A stretch of 53,088 bases of DNA from positions 1 to 53,088 of the forward strand of contig JAUNBJ010000010.1 in the NCBI GenBank assembly GCA_030535245.1. Direction: 5' to 3'. This DNA comes from Planctomycetia bacterium. GTDB lineage: Bacteria; Planctomycetota; Planctomycetia; Pirellulales; Thermoguttaceae. This document shows positions 17,063 to 23,887 of this stretch, piece by piece (the stretch's first letter is position 1; the number at the start of each line of letters is the position of its first letter). The notes beneath the pieces were generated by a model, which was given only the letters and a program-made list of their open reading frames with translations, did no database searches and was not told where the DNA came from. Position numbers and translations under genes: made by a program.

Positions 17063-18529
17063 ATGAAATATTTACTGGGCATTGATTTTGGTGGTGGTGC
17101 GTCGAAGGCGACGTTGCTTTCGGACGAGGGGAGGATTGTCGCGACGAATACGGTGGAGTATCCGACGCATTATCCGCAGGCAGGTTTTGCGGAGCAGCAA
17201 CCGGAGGACTGGTACGCGGCGACGAAGCGGACGATTGGGGCGTTGCTGGCGAAAAGCGGGATTTCGGCGTCGGAGATCACGGCGATTTCGTTGGATGCGG
17301 CGACACACACGGCGGTGTTGACGGACGAGGATTTTCACGTTCTGCGTCCGGCGATTTACTGGACGGATTCGCGGAGTGTCGAGGAGGTCGCGTTTTTGAA
17401 AACGGATTACGGCGCGGTGATTGAAAAGCAGGTGCTGCACCAGCCGGACACGATCTGGACGTTGCCGCAGCTTTTGTGGGTGCGGAAGCACGAGCCTGAA
17501 ATCTGGGGAAAAATCCGACGTGTGATGTTCGCGAAGGATTTTGTGCGGCATCAGCTTACGGGGGATTTTGTCACCGACGAGATCGAGGCGCAGGGGAGCA
17601 TGTTTTTCGACTACACGACGATGGGGTGGTCGGAGGAACTGTTCGGGTTGTTGGGGTTGCCGAAATCGGTGCTTCCGGAGTTGGTAAAGCCGTATGCGAT
17701 TGCGGGGCATGTGACGGCGGCCGCGGCGGCGGACACGGGGCTTGCGGAGGGAACGCCGGTGCTGTGCGGTACGACGGATACGGTGATGGAGGTGTTCGCT
17801 TCGGGGGCGGTATCGCGGGGGCAGATGACGATCAAGCTGGCGACGGCGGGGCGGATTTGTGTCATGACGGAGCGAGCGTATCCGGATCGGAATTTGATCA
17901 ACTATTCGCATGTGGTGGATGGGCTTTGGTATCCGGGGACGGCGACAAAATCGTGTGCGGCGTCGTTTCGCTGGTTTCGGGACACGTTTGGCGGGGATTA
18001 CAAGGAGTTGGACCAGCAGGCGGCGGACATTCCGGTGGGGTGCGACGGGCTGATGTTCCATCCGTATTTGAACGGGGAGTTGACGCCGTATGCCGATCCC
18101 CGTTTGCGTGGCAGTTTTATTGGTATCCGTTCGGGGCACACGAAGGCGCACTTTACGCGTGCGGTGCTGGAGGGGGTGGCGCTTTCGATGTTGGACTGCA
18201 AAACGGCGCTGGAGAATTTACAGATTCCGCACGAGGCGACGGCGGTGGCGATTGGTGGGGGGGCGGCCTCCCGGTTGTGGCGGCAGATTCTTTCGGACGC
18301 GTTGGGGATGACGTTGGTCGTACATGAGCATAGCGATTCGTCGTTTGGTTCGGCGATGTTTGCGGGGGTTGCGGCGGGGATATTCGCGTCGTGTGAGGAT
18401 GCGGTGAGGAGGTGCGTGAAGGAGGTTTCCCGCACGGTTCCCAACGCGGCAAACACGGCCCAATATGCGGCGTTGTTTGAGAAATACAGGAAGGTTCACG
18501 ACGTCCTGGCGGACGTGTATCACGCATGA
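17063..18529 (+). CDS. FGGY-family carbohydrate kinase, xylulokinase type
   Basis: The 488-residue sugar kinase has N-terminal YLLGIDFGGGASKATLL (phosphate 1), AISLDAATHTAVL and YWTDSRS. ATP-binding motifs include GTTDTVMEVFASGAVS, and the adenosine motif is AIGGGAASRLWRQILSDALG. Length and motifs fit xylulokinase-like FGGY kinases that phosphorylate ketoses or sugar alcohols. The ATG at 17063 directly precedes the conserved GIDFG strand, so longer starts are rejected. It shares an ATGA overlap with the EtfBA gene. It may phosphorylate the product of the isomerase at the head of the operon. Substrate unknown. Confidence 0.85.
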   Translation: MKYLLGIDFGGGASKATLLSDEGRIVATNTVEYPTHYPQAGFAEQQPEDWYAATKRTIGALLAKSGISASEITAISLDAATHTAVLTDEDFHVLRPAIYWTDSRSVEEVAFLKTDYGAVIEKQVLHQPDTIWTLPQLLWVRKHEPEIWGKIRRVMFAKDFVRHQLTGDFVTDEIEAQGSMFFDYTTMGWSEELFGLLGLPKSVLPELVKPYAIAGHVTAAAAADTGLAEGTPVLCGTTDTVMEVFASGAVSRGQMTIKLATAGRICVMTERAYPDRNLINYSHVVDGLWYPGTATKSCAASFRWFRDTFGGDYKELDQQAADIPVGCDGLMFHPYLNGELTPYADPRLRGSFIGIRSGHTKAHFTRAVLEGVALSMLDCKTALENLQIPHEATAVAIGGGAASRLWRQILSDALGMTLVVHEHSDSSFGSAMFAGVAAGIFASCEDAVRRCVKEVSRTVPNAANTAQYAALFEKYRKVHDVLADVYHA

Positions 18530-19872
18530 GGATTGTGGTTGGAGTCAAAATCGTTCAGGGGGAGATCGGGCCGTTTGACGCGGCGGCGCTGGAGTGTGCG
18601 CTGGCGACCGGGGCGGAGACGACGGTGCTGTGCATGGGGCCGGAGGCGGTGCGGGAACCGTTGCGGAAACTAACGCGGCGGGGCGATTTTCGGACGGTGT
18701 TGCTGTGTGACCGGGCATATGCGGGGTCGGACACGCTGGCGACGGCGACGGTGTTGGCGGCGGCGGTGCGGAAACTGGAACCGGACCTGGTGCTTTGCGG
18801 GCGGCAGACCATGGATGGCGACACGGGGCAGACGGGGCCTTGCCTGGCGGCGCTTTTGGGGTGGCGGCTGGTCCCGAACGTGTTGGATTTTTCGCTGGAA
18901 AAGTGCCGTACGCGGACCGGGGCAGAGGTGTTGCGTCGTCCGGCGGTCGTCACGGTGGAGCGGATCGCGGAGCTGCGGTTTCCGTCGTTATTTGCGAAGG
19001 AAAAGCCGGTGGAGGTCTGGGACAATACGCGTTTGGGCGTGGCGGAGGAGGCCTGCGGGCTGGCCGGTTCACCGACGCGGGTGCTGCAAACGTTTGCGGC
19101 GGAACAGGGGAATCGGAAATGCCGTTTTATTTCGCGTAACGAGTTGGAGCCGTTGTTGGAGCAGCTGCGAAAGCGTCCCAGGCGGGGTTGGGCGATTCCG
19201 GAAAGTGGGAAGAAGTTCCGTCGGATTTGGGCGGTGGGGCACGAGGTGGAAAAGCAAGCGTGGGCGATTGCCGACGAGGTGGTTTTTCTGGAAAAAACGA
19301 CGTCGGAAGAAATTGCCCGGCGAGCCGCTGCGGAAAAACCGGAGGTGATTTTGTGGAATGCCGACCTGTGGGGGCGGAGGAATGCGCCGGGGGTGGCGGC
19401 ATTTTTGCGGACGGGGTTGTGTGCCGATTGCACGTCGTTGGAGACGGATGGCAAGCGGCTTTGGATGTATCGTCCGACGTACGGCGGCAGCGTGATGGCT
19501 AAAATCGAGTGCCGGACGCTCCCGCAGATGGCGACGGTGCGTACCGACAGTGGGGGTGGGGAAGTGATTTTTTCGTGCGGTCGGGGGGCTGCCGACAAGT
19601 GGAGCAAGGTGAAAAAGTTGGCGAAAACGCTGGGGGCCGAGCTGGGTGCGTCGCGGGGGCTGGTCGATACGGGGCGGGTTCCGTACGCGTTACAAATCGG
19701 GCTGACCGGGCGGATGGTTTCGCCGAAGGTGTATGTCGCCATTGGAATTTCCGGAGCGGTGCAGCATACGTGTGCCATCGCGAACGCCGACACGGTGATT
19801 GCGTGGAATCCGGATAAAAACGCGAGGATTTTTGAGTTTGCCGACTACGGCATTTTGGAAGCATTTTCATAA
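18526..19872 (+). CDS. Electron transfer flavoprotein, EtfB-EtfA single-chain fusion
   Basis: The 448-residue protein joins both ETF subunits in one chain. Residues 1 to about 205 match EtfB (RIVVGVKIVQGEIGPFDAAA, VLCMGPEA, LCDRAYAGSDTLATATVLAA, CGRQTMDGDTGQTGP at 91-105). The second half matches EtfA, with a short N-domain and then the FAD domain (DTGRVPYALQIGLTGRMVSP, KVYVAIGISGAVQHTCAI, FEFADYGI). ETFs shuttle electrons between flavin dehydrogenases and an oxidoreductase. The DGDTGQTGP loop resembles the DGDTAQVGP motif I recall from bifurcating ETFs. Encoded with a GlcD-like oxidase and an Fe-S protein, it probably takes their electrons. It starts within the kinase stop (ATGA). Confidence 0.85.
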   Translation: MRIVVGVKIVQGEIGPFDAAALECALATGAETTVLCMGPEAVREPLRKLTRRGDFRTVLLCDRAYAGSDTLATATVLAAAVRKLEPDLVLCGRQTMDGDTGQTGPCLAALLGWRLVPNVLDFSLEKCRTRTGAEVLRRPAVVTVERIAELRFPSLFAKEKPVEVWDNTRLGVAEEACGLAGSPTRVLQTFAAEQGNRKCRFISRNELEPLLEQLRKRPRRGWAIPESGKKFRRIWAVGHEVEKQAWAIADEVVFLEKTTSEEIARRAAAEKPEVILWNADLWGRRNAPGVAAFLRTGLCADCTSLETDGKRLWMYRPTYGGSVMAKIECRTLPQMATVRTDSGGGEVIFSCGRGAADKWSKVKKLAKTLGAELGASRGLVDTGRVPYALQIGLTGRMVSPKVYVAIGISGAVQHTCAIANADTVIAWNPDKNARIFEFADYGILEAFS

Positions 19873-19881
19873 GGAGCAGTC

Positions 19882-21078
19882 ATGGAACAAGAGAAAGTGG
19901 AAAAGCATTTCATGTCGGATACGGCGTATGGAACGTTGCTGTGCGTCCTTTCGGACACGCTGTTCAGCGTCGCGTACGTGTTCGTGCAGTTCATCAACAA
20001 GTACGCCGCATTTGCCGCCGACTGGAAAGGGGATTGGATTCTCTGTTTCAAGGAGTGGATTGCCGCAGCATTCGCGCTGCCGATTTTCCTCTACCTGTGG
20101 TCGAAGGGGCGTGCCGGGCTGCCGTCGTTCAAGGTGATCCTGATGTTATTCATCGCGGCGTTCTTTTGCGAGTACATCGGCATTGGGCACCATGTGACGT
20201 CGTATCAGTTCATCGGCATGGCGCTCGGGCTTCCGGTGATCCGAACCGTCACGATTTTGGGAGCGACGATTGTCGGAGCGCTTTTGTTGCGTGAGAAGGT
20301 TTCCCCACTCAAGGCGGCGACGATTGCCGTATTGGTGGCGGCGGTGTTCATGTTTGGATTCTGCAGGGCGCCGCAGCCGACGAAACCGACTCCGCAGGAA
20401 GCTCCGGCGGCAGTGGAAACGGTCGCGGACGACGTTCAGGTGCAGCCGGCACTTGTGGCCGAGAACGTCGCGGAAAAAGTGGCGGCAGAGAAGGCTCCCG
20501 ACACCGTGGCGACCGAAGTTTTGGAAACGAAGCAGGCGGTGGAAGATTCGGTCAAGACGGCGGAAGCGACGGCCCCGACTCCGAAGTATTTCGGTTACGA
20601 CCTGAAGATTGATCCGTTTTTGTTCGGGTTTATCTGTGCGTTCATCACCGGTATTGGCTACGCGATTTATACGCTGATGCTGCGGGTGGTGATGCGGAAG
20701 GAGGACCCGGTCACGAAGAAGCCGGTGCCGCCGGTCAACATTTACTTTGTGGTTTCGACGGTGTTCGGGTTTGGGGGTTTGTGTGGGCTTTTGGCGATGC
20801 TCAGCAAGGGGGCGCAGCTCAGCGACGTGGCGGCCATTCCGGTGGCGTGCTGGTTGTTTATTCTGGGGGCGGGCGTACTGACGTTCGCGGCGTTTTTCTT
20901 CAAGAACCTGTCGTATCGTTATGCCACGGCCTCCAAAGCGGCGACGCTTTCGGTGGTGCAGGTGCTGTTGCAGGTGCTGTTCGGGGTGATTATTTTCGGC
21001 GAGGCGACCACGGCCCTGTTCTGGGGTGGTGCGGTGCTGACCGTGACGGGGATCATCCTGGCGAGCAAAACGGCGTAA
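19882..21078 (+). CDS. DMT-superfamily (EamA-like) transporter with a large loop insertion
   Basis: The 398-residue integral membrane protein has about ten predicted helices in two five-helix halves, as in EamA/RhaT-type drug/metabolite transporters. The halves are residues 18-162 and 246-398. Between them lies an Ala/Glu/Val/Pro-rich hydrophilic insertion of about 80 residues (163-245) that the family normally lacks; it is presumably a cytoplasmic linker. AAGGAG precedes the ATG at 19882, 9 bases after the ETF stop. As last gene of the operon it probably moves the pathway substrate or an end product across the inner membrane; direction unknown. Confidence 0.8.
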   Translation: MEQEKVEKHFMSDTAYGTLLCVLSDTLFSVAYVFVQFINKYAAFAADWKGDWILCFKEWIAAAFALPIFLYLWSKGRAGLPSFKVILMLFIAAFFCEYIGIGHHVTSYQFIGMALGLPVIRTVTILGATIVGALLLREKVSPLKAATIAVLVAAVFMFGFCRAPQPTKPTPQEAPAAVETVADDVQVQPALVAENVAEKVAAEKAPDTVATEVLETKQAVEDSVKTAEATAPTPKYFGYDLKIDPFLFGFICAFITGIGYAIYTLMLRVVMRKEDPVTKKPVPPVNIYFVVSTVFGFGGLCGLLAMLSKGAQLSDVAAIPVACWLFILGAGVLTFAAFFFKNLSYRYATASKAATLSVVQVLLQVLFGVIIFGEATTALFWGGAVLTVTGIILASKTA

Positions 21079-21093
21079 GAAAGGGAACTCGAC

Positions 21094-21170
21094 CGATACA
21101 GGTTCCGCAACACAACGACGGTGGCCAGAAGTTATCTTCAGCCGAAAACGCCGCGACGGAACCTGTATCG
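21094..21170. terminator. Inverted repeat between convergent genes
   Basis: CGATACAGGTTCCG (21094-21107) and its perfect complement (21157-21170) enclose 49 bases between the convergent transporter and small minus-strand gene. There is no U run. It may be a bidirectional barrier or a repeat remnant. Confidence 0.4.
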
Positions 21171-21179
21171 CGAGGGGAA

Positions 21180-21422
21180 TCAGGGGCGTTCGTGTCCGCT
21201 TGGGTTTGACGCGTTGGGATGAGGAGTGCTGCGCAATTCCTCCAGGAAATCGAGTGCCACCTGCAACCGGTCGGGCAAACGGAGCGACTGATCGGAAAAG
21301 AAAAATTTCTTCCCATGCAAAATGCAGCCGCCGCCGTTGCCATCCATCCATTCCTCACGAAGCGTCCAACCGTTTTTCTGAATTTCGGCAAGCGTCGTTG
21401 CCAGTTGTTCTCGCATATCCAT
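21180..21422 (-). CDS. Hypothetical 80-residue protein
   Basis: The protein starts MDMREQLATTLAEIQKNGWT and contains an aromatic/glycine stretch (EEWMDGNGGGCILHGKKFFF), then a helical DRLQVALDFLEELR and a polar tail. No family recognised. GGAGGAG within the stop region of the upstream pseudouridine synthase gene lies 9 bases before the ATG, and only 5 bases separate the genes, so the two are co-translated. That close linkage and the good ribosome site are the reasons to call it real. No signal peptide or membrane segment. Confidence 0.55.
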   Translation of the reverse strand: MDMREQLATTLAEIQKNGWTLREEWMDGNGGGCILHGKKFFFSDQSLRLPDRLQVALDFLEELRSTPHPNASNPSGHERP

Positions 21423-21427
21423 CCGGT

Positions 21428-22084
21428 TTACTCCTCCAGATTCCATTTTTTCCAGGTCGCCGGAAGCTCCGCGAAAAGCGTCCGTTCGTCGTTGAGCGTT
21501 GGGTGAACGAACGTCAATTCCCGTGCGTGCAGTGCGATTCCGACCGGGAACGTCGTTTGGGCACCGTATTTGCGATCGCCAACGATCGGCCATCCCTGGT
21601 GTGCCAGCTGAACGCGAATCTGGTGTTTTCTTCCCGTTTCGAGCTGAATTTCCAGGAGCGATTCCTTCCCAAAATTCCGAATTGTTTTATAATGCAGGAC
21701 TGCGGGGATGCCGTCGGCGTTTTGGGTAACGTACATTTTGCGGTGACGTTTTTCCTCGCCCATGCGGTCGGAGAGCGTGCCGTTTGGGGGGGGAGTTCCC
21801 TCGACGACGGCCCAGTAAATTTTGCGGACGGTGTGTTCGCGGAACTGGCGGTTCAGGCGATCGGCAGCCTTGCTGGTTCGGGCGATGATCACCACCCCGG
21901 TCGTCGGCGTGTCGAGCCGGCTGACGATGCCGAGATAGACGTTTCCCGGCTTATGGTATTTTTCCCCGATATAATGTTTTGCCACGGTCAACAGGGATTT
22001 TTCCCCCTCGGCCACCCCCATGGTCGGCAGGCCGGCGGGTTTGTTTACCACCAACAGATGATTATCCTCATATAAAACGTGCAT
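21428..22084 (-). CDS. RluA-family RNA pseudouridine synthase
   Basis: The 218-residue enzyme isomerises uridine to pseudouridine in rRNA or tRNA. The catalytic Asp58 lies in GIVSRLDTPTTGVVIIAR; the usual HRLDxxTSG here has Ser for His and Thr for Ser. Other family motifs are LVVNKPAGLPT at the N-terminus, KIYWAVVEG, LEIQLETGRKHQIRVQLAH and WPIVGDRKYGA. There is no S4 domain, so it is a short RluA-type form like those acting on tRNA or 23S rRNA. A GGGGATGGGA stretch precedes the ATG. Its start is only 25 bases from the divergent Maf gene. Confidence 0.9.
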   Translation of the reverse strand: MHVLYEDNHLLVVNKPAGLPTMGVAEGEKSLLTVAKHYIGEKYHKPGNVYLGIVSRLDTPTTGVVIIARTSKAADRLNRQFREHTVRKIYWAVVEGTPPPNGTLSDRMGEEKRHRKMYVTQNADGIPAVLHYKTIRNFGKESLLEIQLETGRKHQIRVQLAHQGWPIVGDRKYGAQTTFPVGIALHARELTFVHPTLNDERTLFAELPATWKKWNLEE

Positions 22085-22109
22085 GTTCCCATCCCCGAAA
22101 AGAAAACCA

Positions 22110-22748
22110 ATGACTCACGAAATCCTATTTTATCAGAAAAAACTGGTTCTTGCCAGCCGCTCCCCCCGGCGGAGCGAATTATTGCGGGAGCATGGGTTTT
22201 CGTTTGCGTGCCTCCCTGCCGACGACACGGCGGAGCGTGCGTTCGACCCGGCCCGCGACCGGTCGCCGGAGGATTTCGTTCAGGAGCAGGCCCATGCGAA
22301 GGCGCAGAACGTGGCGAAGCGGTTTCCGGGGGAGGATTTGGTCGTCCTTGGCTGCGACACGGTGGCGGTGGCGGCGGGCGTGCTGCTTGGCAAACCGCAG
22401 GATCGGGCCGACGCGCGGCGGATGTTGCGGGAGCTTTCCGGTTCGGTACATACGGTGACGACGGGATTCTGTTTGCTGAATCCACGTTTTTTCCAGCAAC
22501 CGCACCTGGAAGCGGTAACGACCACGCTGCGTATGGATTCGCTTTCCGACACGCAGTTGGAGGCGTATCTCGATTCCGGGCGATGGGAAGGGAAGGCGGG
22601 GGCGTTTGGGTATCAGGATGGCAACGACTGGCTGGAAATTTTGGAAGGTACGGCGTCGAATGTCGTGGGTTTGCCGGTAGAACGGCTCATGGAGCTGCTG
22701 GGGATGGCAGGCGGGCGGAAAATTTTTCCTCAAATGGAATGGAAGTGA
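22110..22748 (+). CDS. maf: Maf-family nucleotide pyrophosphatase
   Basis: The 212-residue house-cleaning pyrophosphatase has the signature LVLASRSPRRSELLREHG, the catalytic acid in LVVLGCDTVAV, KPQDRADARRMLRELSG, TVTTGFCLL and WEGKAGAFGYQDGN. The motif set is that of the dTTP/UTP-specific Maf branch (YhdE type), which removes modified nucleoside triphosphates. The ATG at 22110 is chosen over one nine codons earlier because the family starts just before this point and the earlier ATG overlaps the divergent gene. It is followed after 4 bases by mqnE. Confidence 0.85.
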   Translation: MTHEILFYQKKLVLASRSPRRSELLREHGFSFACLPADDTAERAFDPARDRSPEDFVQEQAHAKAQNVAKRFPGEDLVVLGCDTVAVAAGVLLGKPQDRADARRMLRELSGSVHTVTTGFCLLNPRFFQQPHLEAVTTTLRMDSLSDTQLEAYLDSGRWEGKAGAFGYQDGNDWLEILEGTASNVVGLPVERLMELLGMAGGRKIFPQMEWK

Positions 22749-22752
22749 AACG

Positions 22753-23796
22753 ATGAACCAAGAAGAAGCGATGGCACTGTTGGATGCACAAAAAACACCG
22801 TTGCATGCGTTGGGAATTCAGGCCGACGCGCTGCGGAAAAAGCGGTGCGGCGACGTGGTGTATTACAACGTCAACGCCCACATCAACCCGACGAACGTCT
22901 GCCAGTACCGTTGTGCTTTGTGCGCCTACCATTGTGAGCGGGGAACACGCCGTGCGTACCGGATGTCGATGGACGAAATGCTCCAGCTGGCGCAGGCGGC
23001 CGACGAGGCGCGTTGTACCGAAGTGCATATCGTCAGCGGGGTGGATCCGGAGCTTCCCTACGCGTGGTACGTGGAGATCGTGCGGCAAATTCATACGCAT
23101 TTTCCGAGGCTGGAAATCAAAGCGTTCACGGCGGTTGAAATCGCATGGATGGCGAGCCTTTCCGGGAAAACGGTAGCCGGGGTGCTGGAGGATTTGCAGG
23201 AAGCCGGGCTGGTCACGCTTCCTGGGGGCGGGGCGGAAATCCTGGTGGATCGTGTGCGGCAGATTATTTGCAAAAACAAACCGATGACCGACGTTTGGCT
23301 CGACGTTCATCGAACGGCACACCGGATGGGGATTCCGTCCACGGCGTCGATTCTTTACGGCCATGTGGAAACGATGCGGGATCGGGTGGAGCACCTGTTT
23401 CGGCTGCGGGATTTGCAGGAGGAGACGGGCGGTTTTCTGGCGTTGATTCCGTTGGCCTTCCATCCGGGCGGGACGCCGCTTTTGGGGGAGGGGCGTACCT
23501 TTCCTCCGCGGGGTGCTGCCGACGATTTGCGTATGATTGCGGCCAGCCGGTTGATTTTGGACAATTTCCCGCACATCAAGGCGTACTGGATTTCTCTGGG
23601 GATTGGCACGGCACAGACGGCGTTGGCGTACGGTGCGTCGGACATAGACGGTACGGTACGGCAGGAGAAGATTCACCATGACGCCGGTTCCACCGCACCA
23701 GAGTGCCTGACGGTAGCGGAACTGGAACACCTGATTCGCGAAGCCGGCCGCCTGCCAGTGGAACGCGACTCCATTTACCGCAGCGTTTCTCGATAG
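22753..23796 (+). CDS. mqnE: Aminofutalosine synthase MqnE
   Basis: The 347-residue radical SAM enzyme has the C50-x3-C54-x2-C57 cluster motif in HINPTNVCQYRCALC. Diagnostic stretches are IKAFTAVEI, SLPGGGAEI-like TLPGGGAEILVDRVR, ILYGHVETMRDRVEH, LRDLQEETGGFLALIPLAFH and the closing TVAELEHLIREAGRLPVERD. MqnE joins 3-[(1-carboxyvinyl)oxy]benzoate to SAM to give 6-amino-6-deoxyfutalosine, the second step of the futalosine route to menaquinone. The organism therefore respires, or at least uses menaquinone. It is probably co-transcribed with maf. Other mqn genes are not in this window. Confidence 0.9.
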   Translation: MNQEEAMALLDAQKTPLHALGIQADALRKKRCGDVVYYNVNAHINPTNVCQYRCALCAYHCERGTRRAYRMSMDEMLQLAQAADEARCTEVHIVSGVDPELPYAWYVEIVRQIHTHFPRLEIKAFTAVEIAWMASLSGKTVAGVLEDLQEAGLVTLPGGGAEILVDRVRQIICKNKPMTDVWLDVHRTAHRMGIPSTASILYGHVETMRDRVEHLFRLRDLQEETGGFLALIPLAFHPGGTPLLGEGRTFPPRGAADDLRMIAASRLILDNFPHIKAYWISLGIGTAQTALAYGASDIDGTVRQEKIHHDAGSTAPECLTVAELEHLIREAGRLPVERDSIYRSVSR

Positions 23797-23887
23797 TTTC
23801 CGAAGTTACCTTTAAAAAGCCCCTGAATATCCCGCCCCTAAAAGAGGGGAAGATTCCTAACGGGCAGGCTCTGCCTCGGCGAGATCG

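Noticed and set aside
9840..21078. Complete inositol catabolic operon
   Set aside because: IolB, a PfkB kinase and a class II aldolase are present, but inositol dehydrogenase, IolE, IolD and IolA are not, so only a partial resemblance is claimed.
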